Positions 6,003 to 13,854 of a DNA stretch of 17,376 nt are shown piece after piece. How positions within the stretch are numbered: the stretch's first letter is position 1; each line of letters starts with the position of its first letter. The notes under the pieces are model-generated. The model was not told where the DNA came from, made no database searches, and saw only the letters and a list, made by a program, of their open reading frames with translations. Origin of the DNA: an uncultured Faecalibacterium sp. (GTDB lineage: Bacteria; Bacillota; Clostridia; Oscillospirales; Ruminococcaceae). The translations under genes and the position numbers were made by a program. The stretch covers positions 1 to 17,376 of the forward strand of contig URVW01000049.1 of assembly GCA_900551435.1 (NCBI GenBank), read 5' to 3'.

Positions 6003-6944
6003 TTAATGTTTCCAGCCCGTGCGGGGGATCAGCTCCTCCACAAAGCCTTCCGGGGTGAAGGGGATGAGGTCATCGATGCCCTCGCCCACGCCGATGAACC
6101 GCACCGGCAGACCCAGCCGCTGCTTGACCGCCACGACACAGCCGCCCTTGGCCGTGCCGTCCAGCTTGGTCAGGATGATGCCGGTGGCGTTGGCCGCCTT
6201 GCAGAATTCCTTGGCCTGACTAATGGCGTTCTGGCCCGTGATGGCGTCCAGCACCAGCAAGGTCTCCAAGCTGGCTTCCGGAGCCGCCTTCTTGACGCTG
6301 CGGCTGATCTTTGCCAGCTCGCCCATCAGGTTCGACTTGTTGTGCAGACGGCCGGCGGTGTCGGCGATGACCATGTCATAGCCGCGTGCCGTGGCCGACT
6401 TGACGGTGTCAAAAATGACGGCCGCCGGGTCTGCGCCCTCGCCCGCCTTGACCAGCGGGACCCCGGCGCGTCCGGCCCAGATCTCCAGCTGCTCGCTGGC
6501 CGCGGCGCGGAAGGTGTCGCCCGCCGCCAGCATGACTTTACGGCCCTGACGGGTGTAGTAGTCGGCCAGCTTGGCGATGCTCGTGGTCTTGCCCACGCCG
6601 TTGACGCCGATGACCAGAATGACCGCCGGATGGCCGTCCAGCTGCATCTCGGCTTCGGGGCGCATCTCGTCCGCGATCAGCTCGCGCAGTTCGTCGCCCG
6701 CCTGTTCGCCGGTCTTGAGTCCTTTTTCGTTCACGCGGTCGCGGAGCTTGTCCACCAGTTTGATGGCCACTTCGCCGCCGACGTCGGCCAGAATGAGCTG
6801 TTCTTCCAGCTCATCGTAGAGGTCGTCGTCGATCTTGCTGCCGGTCAGCGTGTTCAGGATGTTCCCCCAAAAGCCCGTGCGGGTCTTTTCCAGACCATCC
6901 TTCATCTTGTCTTTTTCTTTTTTACCAAATCCAAAGAGTCCCAT
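6003..6944 (-). CDS. ftsY: Signal recognition particle receptor FtsY
   Basis: FtsY is the SRP GTPase receptor that docks ribosome-nascent chain complexes at the membrane for co-translational insertion. The 313-residue protein has a very short basic, amphipathic N-terminus (MGLFGFGKKEKDK) instead of the long acidic A domain of E. coli, as is usual in Firmicutes. The helical N domain spans about 15-100. In the G domain, G1 is GVNGVGKT (113-120), DTFRAAA lies at 143-149, G3 is DTAGR (195-199) and G4 is TKLD (259-262). GVGEGIDDLIPF closes the domain. The ATG at 6942-6944 has GGGAGG 7-8 nt upstream. It follows smc by 38 bp, and a near-consensus promoter lies across the smc stop codon, so it can be transcribed apart from smc. 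Confidence 0.97.
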   Translation of the reverse strand: MGLFGFGKKEKDKMKDGLEKTRTGFWGNILNTLTGSKIDDDLYDELEEQLILADVGGEVAIKLVDKLRDRVNEKGLKTGEQAGDELRELIADEMRPEAEMQLDGHPAVILVIGVNGVGKTTSIAKLADYYTRQGRKVMLAAGDTFRAAASEQLEIWAGRAGVPLVKAGEGADPAAVIFDTVKSATARGYDMVIADTAGRLHNKSNLMGELAKISRSVKKAAPEASLETLLVLDAITGQNAISQAKEFCKAANATGIILTKLDGTAKGGCVVAVKQRLGLPVRFIGVGEGIDDLIPFTPEGFVEELIPRTGWKH

Positions 6945-6975
6945 GTGCGGCCTCCCTCTTGTTTTTTATAGTCTC

Positions 6976-7005
6976 ATTATACCTACGAAACCAGCGTCGC
7001 GTCAA
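6976..7005 (-). promoter_or_regulatory. Near-consensus promoter for ftsY inside the smc 3' end
   Basis: On the minus strand TTGACG (7000-7005, five of six -35 bases) is followed after 18 bp by a perfect TATAAT (6976-6981). The spacer includes the smc TAG stop at 6983-6985. Transcription would begin near 6969, about 25 nt before the ftsY ATG and upstream of its GGGAGG. This is the best housekeeping-sigma match I found in the window. It should drive ftsY and rdgB independently of the rnc-smc transcript. It is a pattern match; no start site is known. Confidence 0.65.
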
Positions 7006-10000
7006 CCTGTTCGAGGTCCAGCTTCAAAAGTTTCGACACGCCGTCCTCCTGCATGGTGACGCCGTACAGGACATTGGCGGCTTCCATCGTACCGCGCCGG
7101 TGGGTGATGACGATGAACTGCGTCTTTTGGCTGACCCGGCGCAGATACTGTGCGAACCGCCCGACATTGGCATCGTCGAGCGCGGCTTCGATCTCGTCCA
7201 GAATGCAGAACGGGGCCGGGTTGACGGCCAAGATCGCAAAATAGATGCTGATGGCCACCAGCGCCTGTTCACCGCCCGAAAGGGCTTCCAGATTCTTGAT
7301 GACCTTTCCCGGCGGGGCCACCCGGATGCCAATACCGCAGGACAAAACATCGCTTTCATCTTCCAGCAGCAGACTGGCTTCACCGCCGCCGAACAGCTCG
7401 GCAAAGATGCGGCCAAAGTTTTCGTTGATGGCGCGGAAGCTGTCCGTAAAGATCTCCTTCATCTGGCCGGACAGGTTCGCGATCATCCGGGTCAGCTCGT
7501 TTTTGCTGTCCTCGACGTCGGCCACCTGCACGCTCAGCGCGTCATAGCGGGCCTTGACCTCTTTGTATTCCTCGATGGCCCCCACATTGACGCTGCCCAA
7601 GGCGCGGATGTTCCCCCGCACCTCGGCCACCTTGGCCCGCAGGGCGGGAAGACTGTCGAACTCCACGGCCATCTCCTCGGCTTGGGAGACGGTCAGCTGG
7701 TATTCATCCCAGAGCTTGGCGGCGGTGGCGTCGAACTCGCTCTCGGCGGCGGCTTTCCGCTCGGCCAAGCGGGCCATCTCGCGGCCCATCTCCTCGCGGC
7801 TGTCGGCGGCGGTGCGGGCCTTGGCCAGCGCTTCCGTCTCCGCCTGTTGGCGGGTCAGGCGCTCGTCGGTGGCCCTGCGGATGGCCGCTTCCTTGGCCGC
7901 GATCTGGTCCGCGCTTTCGGTTTTTGCTTTCCGGATGGCTTCAATTTCCTCCCGGCACGCTTCGCTGCGCTGGGCCAGCGCGGACAGGTTCTCTTCCAGC
8001 ACGGTCCGGCGGCTGGCGGCGTCCTTGGTGCGCTGTTCGAGCGCGGTCATCTGCGCCTGTGCCAGCTCGTAGTCCTTCTGGCGTGCCAGCTGTTCCAGAC
8101 GCTTCGCGCCCAGCTGGTCGTTCAGTTCTTTCTGACGGGCCAGAACGGCGTCGCCGCCCTCGGCCAGACGGTCCAGCTCTGCGGAGACTTCCGCGATCTG
8201 CGCGGTCAGGTCCGCTTCCTGCGCTTCGGCGTCCGATGCCTTGGCACGGCTCTCGGCCAGCTGGGCCTTGAGGGCGTCCAGCTCCTTCTGCCGCGCGGCA
8301 AGGGCCGCTTCGGTCTGCTCCACGATGGATTCCAGCCGTTTCTGTTCGGCTTCGGCGCGGACACGGTCGTTCGCGGCGGTGATCTGCTCGCTGTTCGCGG
8401 CGGTCAGTTCCGCCGAAACGGCATCCATCTGCGCCTTGCACTGGTCGGTCTTTTCCTGCGCGGCAAGGCAGTCTTTCTGCAGCTTGACGGCTCTGCGCCG
8501 CAGTTCTTCCAGTTCCTGCCTGCGGGTGAACAGGCCCGCCGAGCGCTGGACGCTGCCGCCCGTAAAGCTGCCGCCCGCGTTGATGACCTGACCATCCAGC
8601 GTGACGACCTTGTTGTGATAACCCAGCTCCCGCGCGGTGCGGGACGCTTCGTTGATGTCGTCCACCACGACGATCCGCCCCAGCAGGTTGGACACGATGT
8701 TGGCATAGCGGGCATCGGCCCGGACCAGACTCGACGCCAGCCGCGCCGAGCCGGACAGACGGCCCCGGAACACTCCCGGCTGGACCGTGTCCAGCGGCAG
8801 GAAGGTGGCGCGGCCCGCATTCTCGCTGCGGAGCAGGGCGATGCCCGCTTTGGCGGCGGCTTCGCTCTCCACCACGATGTTCTGCAAGGCTCCACCGAGG
8901 GCTGTTTCGATGGCGGTCTCCGTGCCGGGTTCCACCTCTAAGATGGACGACACCGGCCCGATGATGCCCCGCAGACGGCGCGCCGACGCCGCCCGCATGA
9001 CGGTCTTGACCGAGTTCTGGTAACCGTCCATGTTCTTTTCCAGCTCCCGCAGGACGGACAGCCGCTGACGGGCCGCGTCCAGCTCCCGATCGAGGCGCTG
9101 TTTGGCGTCGTCGGCTTCTTCCAGCGCGGTGCGGCGGCTCTTCAGTTTCAGCTCCAAGCCCGCGCGGACGTTTTCCAGCTGCGTTTCGTTCTCAGCCAGC
9201 AGGGCACGGTAGCGGACGGTGTCCTCGAGGTCCTGCTTGGTGTCGTCCCGTTGGGCAGTCAGCCCTTCGGCGGCTTCTTCCAGCGCGGGCAAGCGGGCCT
9301 TGGCCGTTTCAGCGGCGGCTTCGGCGGCGGCTTTTGCCACCTGCGCTTCGGTGCGCTGGGCGGTCAGCCGCGCCGCTTCGGCCCGCAGGACGTCCCGGCG
9401 TGCGCCGCTCTGGTCGCTGTCGCGGGTCAGCTGTTCCAGCGCCGCGTTCAGCCTTGTCAGCTCTGCGGCCAGCTGCTGCCCTGCGGCTTCCATCTCTTTT
9501 GCCACGGCGCGGTGGCGTTCCAGCGCGGCGGCGGCTTCGGTGCGGTCCTGCTCGCCGGCGGCGATCTCCTGCCGCAGGTCTGCGGCGCTCTCGTCGTTGC
9601 GGGCGATGTCGTTTTCCAGCACGGCGATCCGGCTCTCGCTGCCGCTGATCTGCTCGGTGATGCTGCGGATATCCCCATTCAGGCGCTCGACCGCAATGGT
9701 CAGCTGCTGTGCCTGCATCCGGATCTCCTCAGCCTCGCTCTCAGCGGCCTTCGTTTCCCGGTCGAACCGCTCATAGTCGGCCTGTGCCGTCTCGTAATCG
9801 CGCACCTGACGGCGGACGGCCTCCTTGGCGCGGTGGACATCGTCGATCCAGAGGGTGACTTCCAGCGTTTTGCGCTCCTCGCGCAGGGCAAGGAAGCGCT
9901 GGGCCTTTTCACTTTCTTTTTCCAGCGGGCCGACCCGGACTTCCAGTTCGCCCAGAATGTCCCGCAGACGCTCGAGGTTCTCCGACGCGGCGGACAACCG

Positions 10001-10540
10001 GCGTTCGGCTTCGTTTTTGCGGTAGCGGTACTTGGCGATGCCGCACGCTTCCTCAAAAATCTCCCGCCGCTCGCTGCTCTTGGCCGCGACGATCTCCGCG
10101 ATGCGCCCCTGCCCGATGACCGAATAGCCATCGCGGCCGATGCCGGTGTCGAGCAGCAGCTCGTAGACGTCTTTCAGGCGGCAGACCTGCCCGTTGATGC
10201 TGTATTCGCTCTCGCCCGAGCGGTAGTATTTCCGCCCGATCACGGCTTCGTCGGCGTCGAGGTCGAGGGTGTGGGCGTGGTTGTCCAGCGTCAGGCGCAC
10301 CTGCGCAAAGCCCATGGCCCCCCGGCGCTGGGTCCCGCCGAAGATGACATCCTCCATCTTTCCGGCCGCGCGGAGCTGGCGGGCGCTCGTTTCGCCCAGC
10401 ACCCACCGCACCGCATCCGACAGGTTCGATTTGCCCGACCCGTTCGGCCCGACCACGGCGGTGACGCCCTCGTCGAACCGAATTTTCACTTTATCGGGGA
10501 AGCTCTTGAAGCCCTGGATCTCCAGCTCTTTGAATACCAT
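6983..10540 (-). CDS. smc: Chromosome segregation protein SMC
   Basis: SMC is the ATPase of the SMC-ScpAB condensin, which organises and separates the nucleoid. The 1185-residue product is full length. The N-terminal head has Walker A GPNGSGKSN (31-39) and QGRIAEIVAAKSSERR. Ala/Glu/Arg-rich coiled coil follows (about 170-510). The hinge is at about 520-665, with the Gly-rich GGSFTGGS at its end. A second coiled coil runs to about 1010. The C-terminal head carries the signature LSGGEQALVAI (about 1087-1097) and Walker B CILDEIEAALDD (about 1112-1123). The signature is slightly off the common LSGGEKALTALAL. The ATG at 10538-10540 lies 3 nt after the rnc stop, with AAGGAAAAG upstream, so the two genes are translationally linked. 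The 3' end doubles as the ftsY promoter. Confidence 0.98.
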   Translation of the reverse strand: MVFKELEIQGFKSFPDKVKIRFDEGVTAVVGPNGSGKSNLSDAVRWVLGETSARQLRAAGKMEDVIFGGTQRRGAMGFAQVRLTLDNHAHTLDLDADEAVIGRKYYRSGESEYSINGQVCRLKDVYELLLDTGIGRDGYSVIGQGRIAEIVAAKSSERREIFEEACGIAKYRYRKNEAERRLSAASENLERLRDILGELEVRVGPLEKESEKAQRFLALREERKTLEVTLWIDDVHRAKEAVRRQVRDYETAQADYERFDRETKAAESEAEEIRMQAQQLTIAVERLNGDIRSITEQISGSESRIAVLENDIARNDESAADLRQEIAAGEQDRTEAAAALERHRAVAKEMEAAGQQLAAELTRLNAALEQLTRDSDQSGARRDVLRAEAARLTAQRTEAQVAKAAAEAAAETAKARLPALEEAAEGLTAQRDDTKQDLEDTVRYRALLAENETQLENVRAGLELKLKSRRTALEEADDAKQRLDRELDAARQRLSVLRELEKNMDGYQNSVKTVMRAASARRLRGIIGPVSSILEVEPGTETAIETALGGALQNIVVESEAAAKAGIALLRSENAGRATFLPLDTVQPGVFRGRLSGSARLASSLVRADARYANIVSNLLGRIVVVDDINEASRTARELGYHNKVVTLDGQVINAGGSFTGGSVQRSAGLFTRRQELEELRRRAVKLQKDCLAAQEKTDQCKAQMDAVSAELTAANSEQITAANDRVRAEAEQKRLESIVEQTEAALAARQKELDALKAQLAESRAKASDAEAQEADLTAQIAEVSAELDRLAEGGDAVLARQKELNDQLGAKRLEQLARQKDYELAQAQMTALEQRTKDAASRRTVLEENLSALAQRSEACREEIEAIRKAKTESADQIAAKEAAIRRATDERLTRQQAETEALAKARTAADSREEMGREMARLAERKAAAESEFDATAAKLWDEYQLTVSQAEEMAVEFDSLPALRAKVAEVRGNIRALGSVNVGAIEEYKEVKARYDALSVQVADVEDSKNELTRMIANLSGQMKEIFTDSFRAINENFGRIFAELFGGGEASLLLEDESDVLSCGIGIRVAPPGKVIKNLEALSGGEQALVAISIYFAILAVNPAPFCILDEIEAALDDANVGRFAQYLRRVSQKTQFIVITHRRGTMEAANVLYGVTMQEDGVSKLLKLDLEQVDATLVS

Positions 10541-10543
10541 CGA

Positions 10544-11218
10544 TTACTTTTCCTTCAAGACGCCCAGCAGCTTGAGCGCTTCGCGGGCGGCGTGCTGCTC
10601 GGCCATCTTTTTGCTGCGGCCCTCGCCGCGTGCCACCTTGTCGGAGTTGAACCGCACGGCCACGACGAAGTGCTTGTCGTGGTCGGGGCCGGACTCCTGC
10701 TCGACCACATAGCTGAGCTTTTCTTCGGGGTTCTGCTGGACGATCTCCTGCAGACGGGTCTTGTAGTCGGCCTCGGCGTGCTTGCCCTCGGTGATGAAGG
10801 GCAGGATGAAGCTGCGGGCCACATCCATGCCGCCGTCCAGATACAGCGCCGCGATGACGGCTTCAAAGGCATCCGAAACGACGCTGGGGCGGGTGCGTCC
10901 GCCGCAGCGCTCTTCGCCGCGGCCCAGACGCAGATACTCGCCCAGATTGATCTCCTGCGCGAACTGGAACAAGGCCCCCTCGCTGACGAGACTGGACCGG
11001 ATGCGGGTCAGGTCGCCTTCGGGGCGGTCGGCATAGGCGTGGAACAGATAGTCTGCCGAGACGATCTGCAGCACGCTGTCGCCCAGAAATTCCAGCCGCT
11101 CGTTGTGCTGCACCGGGGTGCGGCTCTCATTGGCGTAGCTGGTGTGGGTCAGGGCCGTTTCCAGCAGCTTGGGGTTCTTGAATTTGTAGCCAATGATCGT
11201 TTCGAGTTGATGACTCAT
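10544..11218 (-). CDS. rnc: Ribonuclease III
   Basis: RNase III cuts double-stranded RNA and matures rRNA precursors and other transcripts. The 224-residue product has the family signature NERLEFLGDSVL (39-50), with the catalytic Glu and Asp. The second acidic cluster VVSDAFEAVIAALY includes Asp116 and Glu119. A C-terminal double-stranded RNA-binding domain (about 150-222) begins DYKTRLQEIVQ and contains RSKKMAEQHAAREALK. Length is standard. The ATG at 11216-11218 has AAGGAGAG about 8 nt upstream. It lies 67 bp after plsX; the acyl carrier protein gene often found between these two genes is absent. It is followed at once by smc. Its hairpin-rich neighbours are possible substrates, but that is speculation. 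Confidence 0.97.
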   Translation of the reverse strand: MSHQLETIIGYKFKNPKLLETALTHTSYANESRTPVQHNERLEFLGDSVLQIVSADYLFHAYADRPEGDLTRIRSSLVSEGALFQFAQEINLGEYLRLGRGEERCGGRTRPSVVSDAFEAVIAALYLDGGMDVARSFILPFITEGKHAEADYKTRLQEIVQQNPEEKLSYVVEQESGPDHDKHFVVAVRFNSDKVARGEGRSKKMAEQHAAREALKLLGVLKEK

Positions 11219-11285
11219 AAATTGATCTCTCCTTATGTGATCGCTTTGTTACATCGCAATTTCAGAACTCAAAACCGTTTTGCCG

Positions 11286-12299
11286 TCAGGCCGACGGAGA
11301 GGATGCGTTCAGCTCATCCAGCGCAGTCTGCATGGTCCCGCACAGGTCGTTCTCCACGCAGATCTTTGCCTGACGGATGGCGTTCTTGATGCCCTTGGCC
11401 TTGGAGGAGCCGTGGGCCTTGATGACCGGCTGCTTGGCCCCGAGGAAGGGTGCGCCGCCGTATTCTTCGCTGTCCATCTGGTGCTTGAGGTCGGACACGC
11501 CGCTCTTGAGCAGCAGATAGGCCAGTTTGCCACCGAGGTTCTTGAGGAACATCTCCTTGAGCATCCCCAGCAGCATTTTTGCCACGCCCTCGGTCAGCTT
11601 GAGGATGACGTTGCCGGTAAAGCCGTCGCAGACCACGACATCCACTTCGCCGTTGGGCACGTCGCGCGGCTCGATGTTGCCCACGAACCGGATGCCCGGA
11701 GTGGTCTTGAGCAGCTGATGGGCTTCCTTGAGCACCGGCGTGCCCTTCGACTCTTCCGCGCCGTTGTTGGCCAGCGCCACGGAAGGCGAGGTGCGGCCCT
11801 CGACCTTGTTCACATAGCAGCTGCCCATGACGGCGAACGCGGCCAGCATCTCGGGGCGGCACTCGACGTTCGCGCCGCAATCCAGCAGCAGATAGGCCTG
11901 TTTCTTGGCGGGGACCATGGTGGCCAGCGCCGGACGCTTGACCCCGCGCAGGGTGCGGACGATCAGGCTCGCGCCCACATGGAGCGCGCCCGTGCTGCCC
12001 GCCGAGACAAAGGCATCGCCCTTGCCCTCTTTGAGCAGGTTCAGGCCCACCACGATGGAGGAATCCTTCTTGGAGCGGATGGCCTTGGCCGGCTCGTCGC
12101 ACATCTCGATCGTCTCGGTGCAGTTCACCAGCTCGATGCCATCCAGCGGGATGCTGTGCTCGGAAGCGGTCTTGCGGACCAGCTCCTCATTGCCCACGCC
12201 GATGACTTGAACGCCGTACTCCTTGACAGCGGCCGCTGCGCCTTCCAGCACAGCCAGAGGGGCGTTGTCGCCGCCCATCATATCCACGATGATCTTCAT
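11286..12299 (-). CDS. plsX: Phosphate acyltransferase PlsX
   Basis: PlsX converts acyl-ACP and phosphate to acyl-phosphate, the donor used by PlsY in the first step of phospholipid synthesis. It is a peripheral membrane enzyme. The 337-residue product begins MKIIVDMMGGDNAP, the family N-terminus. It contains the diagnostic segments DAFVSAGSTGALHVGA, LLDCGANVECRPE, GNIEPRDVPNGEVDVVVCDGF (split here only by family strands) and GAPFLGAKQPVIKAHGSS. The ATG at 12297-12299 is chosen because AAGGGAGA lies 7 nt upstream; an in-frame ATG 18 nt earlier would bury that site inside the gene. The gene follows trmFO across a 111-bp gap holding a three-hairpin repeat, so the repeat would be in its leader. 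Confidence 0.97.
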   Translation of the reverse strand: MKIIVDMMGGDNAPLAVLEGAAAAVKEYGVQVIGVGNEELVRKTASEHSIPLDGIELVNCTETIEMCDEPAKAIRSKKDSSIVVGLNLLKEGKGDAFVSAGSTGALHVGASLIVRTLRGVKRPALATMVPAKKQAYLLLDCGANVECRPEMLAAFAVMGSCYVNKVEGRTSPSVALANNGAEESKGTPVLKEAHQLLKTTPGIRFVGNIEPRDVPNGEVDVVVCDGFTGNVILKLTEGVAKMLLGMLKEMFLKNLGGKLAYLLLKSGVSDLKHQMDSEEYGGAPFLGAKQPVIKAHGSSKAKGIKNAIRQAKICVENDLCGTMQTALDELNASSPSA

Positions 12300-12306
12300 A
12301 GTTGGT

Positions 12307-12314
12307 TCTCCCTT
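12307..12314 (-). promoter_or_regulatory. Ribosome binding site that fixes the plsX start
   Basis: AAGGGAGA on the minus strand lies 7 nt before the ATG at 12297-12299. It overlaps codons 2-4 of the longer frame opening at 12317, which argues against that earlier start. Confidence 0.7.
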
Positions 12315-12331
12315 CATGTTCCAGAATCATC

Positions 12332-12404
12332 AACCTCTCCGTCATCGCTCCGCGATGCCACCTCTCCTAGCAGGAGAGCTGTCTGCGAAGCAGACTGAGA
12401 GGTT
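12332..12404. repeat. Three-hairpin repeat element, copy 2 (trmFO-plsX gap)
   Basis: This compact 73-bp element is bounded by AACCTCTC (12332-12339) and GAGAGGTT (12397-12404). Between the ends are three perfect hairpins: CATCGC/GCGATG (12343-12357), CTCTCCT/AGGAGAG with an AGC loop (12362-12378) and GTCTGC/GCAGAC with a GAA loop (12381-12395). Outer stem plus three arms gives a cloverleaf-like fold that can form on either strand. The element fills most of the gap between the trmFO stop and plsX. Copy 1 at 1382-1515 has the same ends and first and middle hairpins in reverse orientation. No target-site duplication is obvious. Confidence 0.8.
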
Positions 12405-12410
12405 TTCAGT

Positions 12411-13787
12411 TTACAGGGAAGTTTCATCCAGCCATTGCTGGAAGCTGGCCACAGCGCGCTCCGCCACGGCCATGTAACGCAGACGCTTATCGCGCGGGCG
12501 GCTCTCGGCGGGCAGCGGCGGCAGGATGCCCATGTTCGCGCCCATGGGCTGGAAGTGCTTGTTCTCGGTGGTCAGATACTGGATCAGCGCACCGCACATG
12601 GTATCCGCCGGGGGCGGGGGCAGCTGTCTGCCGGTCAGGCGGGAATAGATGCCGCGCGCCGCCAGCAGACCACAGGCCGCGCTCTCCATATAGCCCTCGA
12701 AGCCGGTGATCTGGCCCGCAAAAAAGACGTTGGGGTGGTCGTTGAGATACAGCCCGGTGCTCAGCACCCGGGGCGCATCCAGAAACGTGTTGCGGTGCAT
12801 GACGCCGTACCGGACGAACTCGGCGTTCTCAAGGCCCGGGATCATGCTGAACACCCGCTTCTGCTCGCCCCATTTCAGGTTGGTCTGGAAGCCGACGATG
12901 TTGTACAGGGTCCGCTCCTTGTTCTCGGCGCGGAGCTGGACGTTCGCCCACGGGCGGTGGCCGGTGCGGGGGTCCACCAGACCCACCGGGCGGAGCGGGC
13001 CGAACCGCATGGTATCGGCCCCGCGCGCCGCCATGATCTCGATGGGCATACAGCCCTCGTAGACGGTCACGGTATCGGCCTTTTTGCCGTGGGCATCGGG
13101 GTCGGGCTGTGCCCCCTGCTCCGCCCCGGCGTCGAACTCGTGGAGCGGGGCACGCTCGGCCGAAGCCAGCGCGGCGTGGAACGCCTCATACTCCGCCTTG
13201 TTGAAGGGGCAGTTGAGGTAATCCGCCTCGCCGCGGTCGTAGCGGGACGCCGCAAACACTTTGTTGTAGTCGAGGCTCTCCGCCGTGACGATGGGGGCCA
13301 CAGCGTCATAGAAATGCAGACGCTCGTCGCCGGTCAGGCGGCCGATCTCGTCGGCCAGTGCGCCGTCGGTCAGCGGACCGGTAGCCACGAGGATGGGTTC
13401 GCTCTCATCGATGTGCTCCACCCGCTCCCGCTTGACGGTGATGTTCGGGCACTCCTCCACCCGGCGGGTGACGGCGGCGCTGAAGGCGTCGCGGTCCACG
13501 GCCAGCGCACCGCCGGCGGCCACGCGGGCTTCCTCGGCGGCGTCCAGCAGCTGGCTGCCCATCCGACGCATCTCCTCTTTGAGCAGACCGGACGCGGAAT
13601 CCAGACGCTCTGCCTTCAGGCTGTTGGAGCAGATCAGCTCGGCAAAGCCCGCGCTCTTGTGGGCGGGCGAAAAATGGGTGGGCTTCTGCTCGTAGAGCGT
13701 GACCTGCACGCCCTTGCCCGCCAGCCAGAGGGCCGCTTCGCAGCCCGCCAGACCGGCGCCCAGCACAGTAACTTTCAAATGATCCAT
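12411..13787 (-). CDS. trmFO: Folate-dependent tRNA (uracil-54-C5)-methyltransferase TrmFO
   Basis: TrmFO uses methylenetetrahydrofolate and FADH2 to make ribothymidine at position 54 of tRNA, the Firmicutes alternative to SAM-dependent TrmA. The 458-residue product opens with an FAD-binding VTVLGAGLAGCEAA fold (residues 6-19). It has ELICSNSLKAE with Cys53, LNCPFNKAEYEAF, and EGCMPIEIMAARG with Cys246. These two Cys appear to match the catalytic Cys53 and Cys226 described for the B. subtilis enzyme, if a hydrophilic insert of about 20 residues (219-239) is allowed for. The C-terminus GFEGYMESAACGLLAA is typical. The start is the ATG at 13785-13787; the open frame upstream runs back through the end of topA. 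The ribosome binding site is weak (GAAAGAGA). It follows topA, as in Bacillus. Confidence 0.96.
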   Translation of the reverse strand: MDHLKVTVLGAGLAGCEAALWLAGKGVQVTLYEQKPTHFSPAHKSAGFAELICSNSLKAERLDSASGLLKEEMRRMGSQLLDAAEEARVAAGGALAVDRDAFSAAVTRRVEECPNITVKRERVEHIDESEPILVATGPLTDGALADEIGRLTGDERLHFYDAVAPIVTAESLDYNKVFAASRYDRGEADYLNCPFNKAEYEAFHAALASAERAPLHEFDAGAEQGAQPDPDAHGKKADTVTVYEGCMPIEIMAARGADTMRFGPLRPVGLVDPRTGHRPWANVQLRAENKERTLYNIVGFQTNLKWGEQKRVFSMIPGLENAEFVRYGVMHRNTFLDAPRVLSTGLYLNDHPNVFFAGQITGFEGYMESAACGLLAARGIYSRLTGRQLPPPPADTMCGALIQYLTTENKHFQPMGANMGILPPLPAESRPRDKRLRYMAVAERAVASFQQWLDETSL

Positions 13788-13829
13788 GTTGATGTCTCTT
13801 TCGTTGTGTCTTGTCGTTTTGCGATCCCT

Positions 13830-13854
13830 GCCCTGCAGAGCAGACTGAGAGGTT
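13830..13854. repeat. Probable remnant of the AACCTCTC-ended repeat at the topA 3' end
   Basis: The 17 bases CAGAGCAGACTGAGAGGTT-like at the right edge match the right end of copy 2 (GCAGACTGAGAGGTT, 15 identical bases at 13840-13854). To the left, a reduced stem CTGC/GCAG survives and then similarity stops. The terminal GAGAGGTT (13847-13854) overlaps two bases of the topA TAA stop. Only one end is recognisable, so this is taken as a decayed or truncated copy. Confidence 0.55.

Noticed and set aside
6959..8941. Very long open frames on the plus strand (this one about 660 codons antisense to smc; others antisense to rnc/smc, topA, the LCP gene and leuS)
   Set aside because: They mirror GC-rich codon use of the real minus-strand genes, have low-complexity composition, resemble no family and lack ribosome binding sites.
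11219..11285. Promoter for rnc in the plsX-rnc gap
   Set aside because: Candidate hexamers (TTGAGT, TGTAAC) are at wrong spacing; read-through from plsX is the simpler view.
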